The translations under genes were made by a program, and so were the position numbers. Source: Mesostigma viride (taxonomy: Eukaryota > Streptophyta > Mesostigmatophyceae > Mesostigmatales > Mesostigmataceae). Taken from it: a stretch of DNA of 64,000 bases. The stretch covers positions 283,381 through 347,380 of the forward strand of contig RPFO01000184.1 in the NCBI GenBank assembly GCA_009746045.1, in the 5' to 3' direction. Shown here in pieces: positions 55,225 to 64,000 of the stretch. The notes below the pieces were generated by a model. That model made no database searches, was not told the origin of the DNA, and saw nothing but the letters and a program-made list of their open reading frames with translations. Positions within the stretch are counted from its first letter, which is position 1, and every line of letters begins with the position of its first letter.

Positions 55225-55990
55225 CCCAACATGTTGTGACACCGTGACACCGTGACACCGTGACACCGTGACACCGTGACACCGTGACACCATAACGCTA
55301 GTATTTTACGATTTTGTATGGTGTCACAAGGTAATGTGGCGCCCATGGGGTTGCAACAATGATATTACATTGCCCAGAAGCACTGATTAACATGAGGTGA
55401 CATTGTGACACCGTGACACCGTGACACCGTGACACGATGGCACCATAACGCTAGTATTTTACGATTTTGTATGGTGTCACAAGGTAATGTGGCGCCCATG
55501 GGGTTGCAACAATGATATTACATTGCCCAGAAGCACTGATTAACATGAGGTGACATTGTGACACCGTGACACCGTGACACCGTGACACCGTGACACCGTG
55601 ACACCGTGACACCGTGACACCGTGACACGATGGCACCATAACGCTAGTATTTTACGATTTTGTATGGTGTCACAAGGTAATGTGGCCAGCGCCCATGGGG
55701 TTGCAACAATGATATTACATTGCCCAGAAGCACTGATTAACATGAGGTGACATTGTGACACCGTGACACCGTGACACCGTGACACCGTGACACCGTGACA
55801 CCGTGACACCGTGACACCGTGACACGATGGCACCATAACGCTAGTATTTTACGATTTTGTATATGGTGTCACAAGGTAATGTGGCGCCCATGGGGTTGCA
55901 ACAATGATATTACATTGCCCAGAAGCACTGATTAACATGAGGTGACATTGTGACACCGTGACATCGTGACATTGTGACACCGTGACAGCA
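55225..55990. repeat. (GTGACACC)n arrays in ~140-200-bp units, left end of TE-C
   Basis: Four to five runs of 3-9 GTGACACC octamers separated by a constant segment (CATAACGCTAGTATTTTACG ... GATTAACATGAGGTGACATT). The mirror octamer GGTGTCAC occurs near the right end (61948-62140) and in the internal hairpin. Such clustered subterminal motifs are typical transposase-binding sites. Confidence 0.9.
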
Positions 55991-56231
55991 TGATAGTGAC
56001 AATATGACACGATAGCACTAGCATTTCATGATTTTGTTGTTTAGTGCCACAAAGTATTAACGCAACATTAATGTATTATGCAACCATGTATAAATAAAAG
56101 AAAATTTATGAATATGATGGATGACCAATAATCCCTATTACATGGCCTAGCAAACTTGCATCTGCCAACTGTGTCTCTCTGCCTCTTTAATATCAAATGC
56201 AAGATAAAATAATGTATAAATTAGCTTAAAC

Positions 56232-57128
56232 TTACCTGACAATGATTTGCATACAGCTTTCTTTAATGCAGAATCTGGTGCCAAGCAAATGCCGTAGCAA
56301 AACCATACATGCCCAATCTAATATGAACCATAATAATCGTGTTGCCCCGACTCGTCTACATCTTGCGAGTAGGGTGGCCTTTTCCGCGGTGGAGCCTGGG
56401 CATGTGCCAGGTTGTGGGGCCGGCCGGACGTGGGCGTTGTAGGCCCACGTCCCTTGCTCATCAAAATGACTATGACCCATGAAATGAGAATCCCTGGCTG
56501 CATAACCTCCTCCCTCATCATGATGTTGCCAGTCTTGCTCCCCGGCGGCCTTGGGGATTTGGGGCCTCGGCTTTGTCTTCCTTGGAGATCTCCTTAGAGG
56601 GGGGGCTGCGGCATAACGGTAAGTGCCGTCATTGTAATGCTGCACGGGCTCAGGGTTCTCAACGTAGGTGGTTTGTTGCAATGTGCCGCGACCTCAAGGC
56701 TGATGTGTATCAGCTGCCGACCCTTCGCCAGGCTGTGGATCGTACATGCCGGCATGGTATACATAAGCATTGGCCGCTTGCCTGCCAGCGGCAGTAGGCT
56801 GGGCATGCATTCCTTGGTCGTACGGCGCGTACACACCGTGCTCGCCGTACGGTTCCCCCTCCCGATCCAGCTGCCTCGGCCCATCCATTGCGACTGCGCG
56901 CGCGCGTGGCTCTTGTTGACGGTGTGCTGGTTGCAGTCCTGTCACTTGGCCATGGGCCGCGCTGAAGCTTTCGCGTTGCCCCAACGCGGCAGGCGCAGCG
57001 GGCCGGCGAAGCTCCGTGCCAACGCCAGTGCTGGAGCTGGGTGCAGCACTTGCTGGGGTGGATGGCATTCTTCGTTGGTTCTCCAAAGCATTGACCCTCT
57101 CGGTCAGGGCCTTAACCTTGACGTACAC
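56232..57128 (-). pseudogene. TE-C minus-strand ORF, coiled coil plus low-complexity tail, one TGA
   Basis: The frame from 57128 starts with a coiled-coil heptad stretch (V-K-A-L-T-E-R-V-N-A-L-E-N-Q), then Pro/Ala/Ser/Gln/Tyr-rich sequence. It meets TGA at 56694-56696 and continues in the same frame (Y-V-E-N-P-E-P-V..., R-R-S-P-R-K-T-K-P) to 56232, with a GTAAG-like donor possible near the end. Composition suggests a DNA-binding accessory protein. The TGA may mark an intron, a mutation or readthrough. No family is recognised. Confidence 0.4.
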
Positions 57129-57499
57129 GTGCGATTTCTTATTCCCCCGCCCTTCATCACCTACGGGTGTCCCCGCATCAACTGCGCTCTCAGTCTCCTC
57201 CCCGTTGGCCGTGCTACGCCCGTTCCATCGTCATGCTCCGCACACAACGGTCTGAAAGTGCCAAAAAACAGCCTTATAACTCCTGTACGATGCAAATATT
57301 GTCGAAACATGCTAGATCTTGGTAGGTAGCATGTTCAGGACACCAGTAGAAGGATTGCAACTTTCCGGACTTACCGGACCTCAGCTGACCTATTTTTGGC
57401 ATTTCTATTTTTAGCAGTTTTCCAGATTTTAATATAAACAAATACATTCTAATATGCAAATAAAGAGTTCTTGACCTGGCTGTTTGCAAGTAAGTTGAT

Positions 57500-58065
57500 A
57501 CTCATGACTAATGACTGTACACAAGATCTGATGGTCATCCAACCGCATTTGGTAACAAAATACCACCAAATGCTAGCAAAAATGTGCGTTTTTTGTATTT
57601 TTCATCAAATTTCATTGCAGTTTCCATACAAGCTGTGCTCGGTTGAGGCTGGAAACTTGTAGGCATCTTAAACATCATTATTCTAGACATCCCACAAAAA
57701 TTCAGGTCCATCATAGGGTATTTGATGTCAGTTTGCTCACAAATGTTACCAAAAGTGCACGTTTTTCGTATTTTTCATCACATTCCATGGCAGTTTCCAT
57801 ACAAGATGTGCTCAGTTCAGGCTGGAAACTTGCATGCATCTTTGCCATCATTATTTTAGACATTCCACAAAAATTCAGAACCATCAGAGGGTATTTGATG
57901 TCAGTTTGCTCACAAATGTTACCAAAAATGCACGTTTTTCGTATTTTTCATCACATTTCAGTGCAGTTTCCGTACAAGATGTGCTCTGTTGAGGCTGGAA
58001 ACTTGCATGCATCTTAGCCATCATGATTTTAGACATTCCACAAAAATTCAGGCCGATCATGTTCT
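57500..58065. repeat. ~190-bp tandem repeats in TE-C
   Basis: Three diverged copies with CAGTTTCCATACAAG, GAGGCTGGAAACTTG and TTTAGACATTCCACAAAAAT. They remain partly open in one frame, but similarity is uniform across codon positions by eye, so no gene is called. Confidence 0.8.
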
Positions 58066-58654
58066 ATTTGGTAGAGCTATCAATGCCATACCTGCCAGTT
58101 TCCATTACAAATTCTTACCCATGGATGCGAAACTGCCAGTGTGGAATATCAAGGAGACAATCTGGTCAACTCAAATAAGATGACTCACTAAAACATGGAA
58201 ACCATTCACGAGTGATGTAAGACAACCCGTCCAGGAGACATACATAAAAGTTCATTGATATAGACACAGCTGACAATATGCACATGTGGCCATGTGGATG
58301 CTCACGCAATTTCTATTATAGGGAGGAGCTTGCTGAACGTAATATTGGCAGCTGTCGCATGCATGGCTAGAAAGGTCATTTTACACGTGCACCCACAGCA
58401 TGCCAAGTAATGTAGTTGCAAATTACTCAACACGCGGCATGGCGCTGATGCGTTTGCGCGCCCTCATCTCGGTATCGCTAGCTAGGAGGTAGTGGCACCT
58501 CCCTGCACAATCTCTGCCTGACCTTGTCAGCCTTCATGCACTGTGTCAACATGGACACCCCCACACCCTTGCCCTTGGCATCACAGCCAAGCTTTCGACG
58601 GTGGTTGGTGAAGCTCTTGGTGTCCTCCTTGCGCATGTGGTGCATGTGCAAGTT

Positions 58655-58816
58655 ACTAAGTGAGTGAGTGAGTGAGTGAGTGAGTGAGTGAGTGAGTGAG
58701 TGAGTGAGTGAGTGAGTGAGTGAGTGAGTGAGTGAGTGAGTGAGTGAGTGAGTGAGTGAGTGAGTGAGTGAGTGAGTGAGTGAGTGAGTGAGTGAGTGCG
58801 TGAGTGCGTGCGTGAG

Positions 58817-58856
<40 letters not shown>

Positions 58857-59808
58857 TGAGTGAGTGAGTGAGTGGGTGGGTGGGTGGTGGGTGGGTGGGT
58901 GGGGGTGGGTGGGTGGTGGGTGGGTGGGTGGGTGGGTGGGTGGGTGGGTGGGTGGGTGGGTGGGTGGGTGGTGGTGGGTGGGTGGGTGGGTGGGTGGGTG
59001 GGTGGGTGGGTGGGTGGGTGGGTGGGTGGGTGGGTGGGTGGGTGGGTGGGTGGTGGGTGGGTGGGTGGGTGGGTGGGTGGGTGGGGGTGGGTGGGTGGGG
59101 GTGGGTGGGAGGGGGGTGGGTGGGTGGGTGGGTGGGTGGGTGGGTGGGTGGGTGGGTGGGTGGGTGGGTGGGTGGGTGGGTGGGTGGGTGGGTGGGTGGG
59201 TGGGTGGGTGGGTGGGTGGGTGGGTGGGTGGGTGGGTGGGTGGGTGGTGGGTGGGTGGGTGGGTGGTGGGTGGGTGGGTGGGTGGGTGGGTGGGTGGGTG
59301 GGTGGGTGAGTGAGTGAGGGAGTGAGTCCACGAGTGAGTGAGTCCACGAGTGAGTTCACGAGGGAGGAAGGGAGGGAGGGAGGGAGGGAGGAGGGAGGGA
59401 GGGAGGGAGGGAGGGAGGGAGGGGGAGAGGGAGGGAGGGAGGGAGGGAGGGAGGGAGGAGGGAGGGAGGGAGGAGGGAGGGAGGGAGGGGAGGGAGGGAG
59501 GGAGGGAGAGGAGGGAGGGAGGGAGGGAGGGAGGGAGGGAGGGAGGGAGGGAGGGAGGGAGGGAGGGAGGGAGGGAGGGAGGGAGGAGGGAGGAGGAGGG
59601 AGGGAGGGAGGGAGGGAGGGAGGGAGGGAGGGAGGGAGGGAGGAGGGAGGGAGGAGGGAGGGAGGGAGGGAGGGAGGGAGGGAGGGAGGGAGGGAGGGAG
59701 GGAGGGAGGAGGGAGGGAGGGAGGGAGGGAGGGAGGGAGGGAGGGAGGGAGGGAGGGAGGGAGGGAGGGAGGGAGGGAGGGAGGGAGGGAGGGAGGAAGG
59801 GAGTGGAT
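58655..59808. repeat. 1.15-kb tetranucleotide block: GAGT, GCGT, GGGT, GGGA
   Basis: Successive zones are (GAGT)n 58655-58798, (GCGT)n 58798-58857, (GGGT)n 58872-59308 and (GGGA)n 59365-59808, with short transitional bits. Each zone differs from the next by one base of the unit. G-rich strand composition allows G-quadruplexes in the last two zones. All ORFs are artefacts. Confidence 0.95.
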
Positions 59809-60758
59809 CGGTCACTCACAGCAGTTTATTCCCACCCCAGCAGGGCCCCTCCCTCACATCCGGCTGCAAAATCTGCTTGATGTCGCTTCTCTCTAGAATA
59901 AGCCGCACAGCCCTGATGCGAGCAAACGGCTCGCCATCATACTGTCGCTCACTGATGCTTTATACGCGCTTTCCGTAAGATGAAAACATGACGGAAAAGA
60001 GAGACTCGGGGAAAGGGGATACGGTGAAATACTTGTCTGCTACCGGCCGGGGTTTCAACAGCGAAGAAATTCGCACCTGAATGTGCACATACCACTCCGT
60101 CACGTCGACAACGGTCTTGCATCGCAATCGTTTCACAGACGCGGCAGCAAAAATTGCTGGCGGCATTGACATGCTCGCCGCAGTTAACGAACGTGCGGAG
60201 GTCCGTTTTAGCCCCTGACGCCACGGCGTCTTTGATGCCAAGAACGCCTGCAAAAGACACGATATCGGGCACAAAAGCACTTAAAAACGGATTACGGGTC
60301 TGCGACGCCTGGCCCAGCCTAGAAATTGGATTAAAAATCGCGCCAGCTCGGTTAAAGCAAACTGAGCCGGTAATGAAAAAAGTGCTTCGGTCAAGGCCTT
60401 AAAAACTAAAAAATGCGTCGGTTAGTGTCAAAAACCAGATGTTAGGGCGACTTTCATCGGGAAAATTTTTTGCTGCAGGTAGGTGGGGTCGAGAGAAAAT
60501 CGGCGACAAAACAGGCACCCACCTGTGAATGACGCCAAAATGGAAGGACTCCGCAGAATTTGTGGCGAAAAAAAATAACGGCAAGTAATATATGACCCTA
60601 GGAGCATACACTAAAATTTCCAGCCTCGATACTGCCTTTTTATTCGCTAGCCATTCTTAGCTATCCTGACCAGAATGGCCGATGAATGGTTGATAATTTC
60701 CTCGGGGATTGAAAGGAAATACCTGCTGCACACCTTGTGACATCGGTTGTGACACCCA
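59809..60758. other. TE-C stretch with minus-strand exon-like pieces
   Basis: Two pieces look exonic on the minus strand: 60247-60077 (acceptor TTTTGCAG, donor GTGCGA) and 59951-59816, where one frame reads E-R-Q-Y-D-G-E-P-F-A-R-I-R-A-V-R-L and ends in a stop. Codon phases do not join cleanly, so a gene model cannot be fixed. The rest is non-coding. Confidence 0.35.
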
Positions 60759-61043
60759 TGTCTCAACATGTTTGTAGTTGGTTTGTAGTTGGTGTCTCGG
60801 TGTCTCAGAAACTCGTGGTCCGCATTGAGTGGGTGTCACGGTGTCACGACATCTGATTGGCCCGGTTCAGATTCGCCCCAAATTAAAAAAAAAAAAAAAC
60901 GAATTAAAAAAAAATTTAAAAAAAAACGAATCTGAACCGGGCCAATCAGATGTCGTGACACCGTGACACCCACTCAATGCGGACCACGAGTTTCTGAGAC
61001 ACCGAGACACCAACTACAAACCAACTACAAACATGTTGAGACA
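60759..61043. repeat. Perfect 117-bp inverted repeat with 51-nt A-rich loop
   Basis: Arms 60759-60875 and 60927-61043 appear identical in inverted orientation. They include GTGACACC octamers and TGAGACACCGAGACACC. It is followed after about 240 bp by the membrane/Cys ORF, the same order as in TE-B. Confidence 0.9.
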
Positions 61044-61286
61044 CCGTGACACCGTGCGCTTTCACCCCGAATTCACGAGAGCGGCAGCGATGGTGATCGC
61101 TGCCAAATGAGGTAACATGGGCTAAACAACTCGGGCAGACCGGGCTGGCGTGACATCCCGGTCTGCCATGTTTTATTCCCCCCCACACATGGCGTGGGGA
61201 TCTACGTTTGCCATCTGCCAACGTAGAAATAGATGGGGAGGGGGGGGGACAAATGATGTTTGCAACATTGCCCAGTTGACATAGCC

Positions 61287-61664
61287 ATGGCGAGACCCGG
61301 CGTTTTCATGGAGCCCAGTGCGGGGGCGCTGGGTTGGCAGGTTTTGGGAATGTTCTTCTTGCTATTACTCCTGGGCGTCGTCGTGTTCAATATGATGGCG
61401 AGGCGCGGGGTCCGGTTATCTGCAGCCGCCGTGTTGGCGAAATGCACCCAGGATTCGTCCTTGGCTGCGGCACTTTGCAGGGACTGGGACTGTGGTTGTG
61501 GCCGCCATTGTTTGAGAAGCGTGCATTTCGAGGAGCTCAGGACGATGAGGACCGACATGTGGTCTAAGAAGCCTGCGGATCGGAAAGAGTTTATAAAGAA
61601 CCAGCTTTTTCAGGCCGGCCAGCGAGAAACTGAAATCCCGGCAAGTGATTTCATGACAAAGTGA
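61287..61664 (+). CDS. TE-C membrane/Cys-motif protein (125 aa or first exon)
   Basis: ATG 61287 (context GCCATGGCG). Residues ~18-35 form a strongly hydrophobic helix (V-L-G-M-F-F-L-L-L-L-L-G-V-V-V-F), followed by basic residues. Then come W-D-C-G-C-G-R-H-C (C-X-C-X3-C) and L-R-T-M-R...D-R-K-E-F-I-K-N-Q-L. The order, spacing and the D-R-K...I-K-x-Q-L tail match the TE-B ORF at 33217, though overall identity is low. It could anchor a metal-binding domain at a membrane; its role is unknown. Confidence 0.55.
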   Translation: MARPGVFMEPSAGALGWQVLGMFFLLLLLGVVVFNMMARRGVRLSAAAVLAKCTQDSSLAAALCRDWDCGCGRHCLRSVHFEELRTMRTDMWSKKPADRKEFIKNQLFQAGQRETEIPASDFMTK

Positions 61665-61947
61665 TTTTGATGGTTGCTTGCATGCATATTAAGTGAGACA
61701 GCTATTCCTGGACGCATGGCGTGCCAACATATATAAGTTGTTACCAGATATTAATCACATGCCCTATTGAAGCGACGTTGGACCGCATAAACGAGGAATG
61801 GCTGAACTTGTCATGACCCGGCAAGGTACCTACACGCACAACAAGAATACATCAACATGAGACGATATATGGTGAGATGACCGAGATGTATGGAGAAATG
61901 AATGTCTCTACTAGGATTATTATGAAGGTGTATACGTGGTATTTGCG

Positions 61948-62140
61948 GTGTCACGGTGTCACGGTGTCACGGTGTCACGGTGTCACGGTGTCACGGTGTC
62001 AGAAGCATAGGTAAAACTTGCAATGACCCATTGAATACATCATCCCCATTAATAATCACTGCATACCTGCAAAGATGTGTGTTTATATGCATTTTGAGGT
62101 GTCACGGTGTCACGGTGTCACGATGTCACGGTGTCACGGG
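61948..62140. repeat. GGTGTCAC octamer clusters, right end of TE-C
   Basis: Two runs (61948-62001 and 62097-62141) of the reverse complement of the left-end octamer, giving inverted subterminal arrays overall. Confidence 0.9.
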
Positions 62141-62261
62141 TCCTATGAACTTCCCCTTCCTCAGAGACTTAAGTGGAAACTTTAAATTCAATAAAATACA
62201 ACTTTTCAAAATGAACTACAAATTGCGTGTTCTAGTACAAATCCAGACGAGCTTAGGGAAT

Positions 62262-62577
62262 ATGTGAGGGGCTACACACTGCTCTTTACCTCAGGGAGTT
62301 ATTCTACCAGCTCTGTCAGGTAGCTTCCTGTAGCTTGCAGCTGCACACACTGGTCAAGACAGACAGCATGGGCATGGTGCAGTTTGTGCACAGACAGCTC
62401 GCCAGGAGCAGGGATCTGGATTATTTGTTGCTGAAGGAGATGTCTTACCTTGCTCATCTTGAACATGTGCCTGGTGTTGACAACCCAGCAGACGCCCTCA
62501 CCAAGCTGGAGAGCAAGGCTGAGCTGCAATACCCTGTGCTCAAAGGGCTCATGTACCCCTTTTCTGGTGGGACGTGA
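62262..62577 (+). pseudogene. pol: pol of copy 3: end of RNase H
   Basis: It continues from 55120 after removal of TE-C and one AAT: L-Y-L-R-E-L-F-Y-Q, then K-T-D-S-M-G-M-V-Q-F and V-P-G-V-D-N-P-A-D-A-L-T-K-L before the stop TGA at 62575-62577. A small indel near 62320 is possible, because the reading just before the D-S-M segment does not align perfectly with copy 1. Confidence 0.8.
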
Positions 62578-63540
62578 AGTCCAGCCTTTGCCAGTTGGTG
62601 GCTGACCAGTGCTGTTGTCCCCAGGGGGGAGGGCAACAGGTAGCCTACCTGTCACCAAGCAGGTAGAAGGCTCAACAGGAGCAAGCTCTTCCTGTAAAGG
62701 ATTAGCACAGTGGGATGCCTTTGGCCTCGGGCAGTTAGGCCATGACAGGGCAGGCCATGTTGAGAGTTCTTCCAGGTTGTTTGTATATATCTCTCTTGTT
62801 TAGTTTTCTTTAGCTGTGAATAATAACAACCTTGGATATTATGGTGCTGTAACCTGACAGTTGGGCCTTGCTGGTGCAGGCTGGTCCACTGGGAACACTC
62901 AACATTGGTTTTGGTGGATATTCTATAATAAAACATAATCATGTTGTATGCCAATCTCTCTTGTTGTCTGTCATGTGACCAGGTTAAGTTTAACCTGGGG
63001 TTCTGGGGTAGGGTTCGATTCCCTAGTTGAGCCACAGCCTGGTATGTATGACTCCTGGGCTTTAACACCCAGTGATGACATGGGCTCCCCATCAAGCAGT
63101 GGCACAGTGGTGTTGAAGTGGCTTCCATTGGTGAACATTTGGATGGATGATGCCTGGAACGCTCGGGGCGGGCGCCATGAAACGGGCGCCAGTGATAACT
63201 GGGAAGACCAGGAACTCACTGTAATACGTTTCCTGTAGTCAGGGCCTCTCATTCAGATATCCAGGATATGTTGCCTAAGGAATATTCAATATCCTCCTTT
63301 AAGCCCAAGCCAAGGTACAGTTGCAAAAGAAAGGGTTGGGGATGACCTGCAGGTCAAGTTAATGATCAGATGGCAGGGTTGAACCATAGATCCCTAAAAG
63401 AGGATACCATTAAGGTGGCAAAAGGGGTGCTCATGAGGCTTATTATAAGTCCAGGGTAACCAGGTGTCCATTTCACAAGGCAGCAAGGAATGGGTTGGTC
63501 ATGGTGTGAAGCTTGCAGCTCCAAAACAAGAAAGGGTTGG
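62578..63540 (+). other. 3' untranslated region of copy 3
   Basis: No gene. A T-arm-like hairpin (TAGGG-TTCGATT-CCCTA) lies at 63009-63025, paired GGGCGCC motifs at 63165-63190, and purine tracts at about 63327-63340 and 63527-63540, the second next to the LTR. The layout equals that of copy 1 (4407-5356). Confidence 0.65.
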
Positions 63541-64000
63541 AGTTAGCATATTGGTGATGCAATATGCTAAGCACATCATACTTGAAGTGGCTTTTCCAAC
63601 GCCGTGCTAGACGCCTCATTTGGACAAGGAACTTGAGAGTTATCAAGTCCCGAAGTAATGCCGCCGGACGCTACAGCAGTACCAGGACTAAGGACACGTG
63701 AGGGACAGGGCACGTGGCAGTGTTGGGTGAACCATCACACGTTACGTGTCACAGGACCGACTGTCACTAGGAGGTACTGTGGTCAATATTGGTTGATGGT
63801 ACCAAGAATGTCACAGGACTTCAGGACTGGCAGTCCTGCAGGCCTGGGATGGACGGGTACTTGTCATGACGGATAAATCCAGAGCGTTACTGTCATTCAT
63901 GGAAGGACAGACGTCCTGGATTGATGCAACCAAGGAAATTGACAGTGGCGGACCTGCCAAGGCGTGCAAGGCCTGGCAGCAATGGTGAGACCTAGAAAGG
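63541..64000 (+). repeat. 3' LTR of copy 3, truncated by window end
   Basis: Matches 48872-49331 with one visible difference (63589). Preceded by a polypurine tract. Confidence 0.9.

Larger units (their letters stand above)
55121..62258. mobile_element. TE-C: 7.1-kb DNA transposon with CCCT termini, TSD AAT
   Basis: Left end CCCTAAGCTCGTCTGGATTT and inverted right end are identical over 32 bp. AAT flanks both sides (55118-55120 and 62259-62261), and excision restores C-R-A-I-C-E-G of the RNase H, matching copy 1. Just inside each end is a direct copy of ACTACAAATTG. Interior: GTGACACC arrays at both ends, a coiled-coil ORF, ~190-bp repeats, a 1.15-kb tetranucleotide block, a perfect hairpin and a membrane/Cys ORF. 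Confidence 0.9.
48872..64000 (+). mobile_element. Copia-like LTR retrotransposon, copy 3 (young; 3' LTR runs off window)
   Basis: The 5' LTR starts at 48872 and the 3' LTR at 63541. Over the 460 bases visible in both, one difference was seen (48920 T, 63589 G), so insertion is recent. Content in order: LTR, ORF-A, gag, TGA, integrase, protease, RT, RNase H (split by TE-C), 3' region with T-arm hairpin, polypurine tract, LTR. It is inserted into the integrase of copy 4. Confidence 0.9.

Noticed and set aside
24633-57128. TGA reassigned as a sense codon in this genome
   Set aside because: Several intact ORFs end in TGA at their natural C-termini (6820, 8582, 35879, 61664), so TGA is an ordinary stop here.
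58478-59978. T-H-P-P, L-P-P-S and W-V-G-G proteins
   Set aside because: Artefacts of the tetranucleotide block.
1-64000. Assigning a species
   Set aside because: No rRNA, organellar or conserved protein gene is present; repeat style alone is not diagnostic.

Overview
The window is repeat-dominated nuclear DNA from a eukaryote. GT-AG introns, (NNNN)n and (NNNNNN)n microsatellites hundreds of bases long, LTR retrotransposons with CX2CX4HX4C zinc knuckles and several classes of DNA transposon are all visible, and no prokaryotic operon structure is. I recognise no conserved housekeeping gene, so the species cannot be named; a large algal or other protist genome would fit, but that is a guess.

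Layout: 1-5935 is the 3' part of a degenerate Copia-like element (copy 1) ending in an LTR, followed by an orphan gene (5939-6820), tandem hairpin repeats, a 573-bp palindromic MITE and a second orphan gene (8010-8582). A (GGAT)n tract and AT-rich repeats lead to a TNP2/Plavaka-like transposase gene on the minus strand (11528-15670), flanked on both sides by tandem repeats. A candidate 10.3-kb element with ~70-bp inverted termini (16771-27084) contains a giant palindrome (18699-24478) whose arms are built of minisatellites around a ~140-bp loop. A spliced gene starts at 27153. It is cut at 27786 by a 12.25-kb nested insertion (TE-A, 27787-40037, TSD GCGGA) and resumes at 40038-40888. Inside TE-A lie a 248-bp MITE, a gag fragment (copy 2) and, inserted in that gag, an 8.4-kb element (TE-B, 28981-37357, TSD GGG).

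From 41037 to 48871 there is a minus-strand Copia-like element (copy 4) carrying two piggyBac-like insertions (41600-43321 and 44702-46801, both flanked by TTAA). Its 5' side is broken by a young + strand element (copy 3, 48872 to beyond the window end). Copy 3's RNase H region is in turn split by a 7.1-kb element (TE-C, 55121-62258, TSD AAT). Removing each insertion and one TSD copy restores the host reading frame, so the nesting order is secure.

Two systems stand out. First, the LTR elements have the gene order Gag-(in-frame TGA)-integrase-protease-RT-RNase H. The protease sits between integrase and RT, unlike Copia (PR-IN-RT-RH) or Gypsy (PR-RT-RH-IN), and Gag and Pol are separated by one TGA followed by CT in both copies where the junction is present. 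Second, TE-B and TE-C are related. Each has 32-bp inverted termini of form CCCT...TGTACT...CAC, a 3-bp TSD, a polar direct repeat just inside each end, a perfect internal hairpin (297-bp or 117-bp arms) and, beside the hairpin, a small ORF with a membrane segment and a C-X-C-X3-C motif. I recognise no transposase in either.
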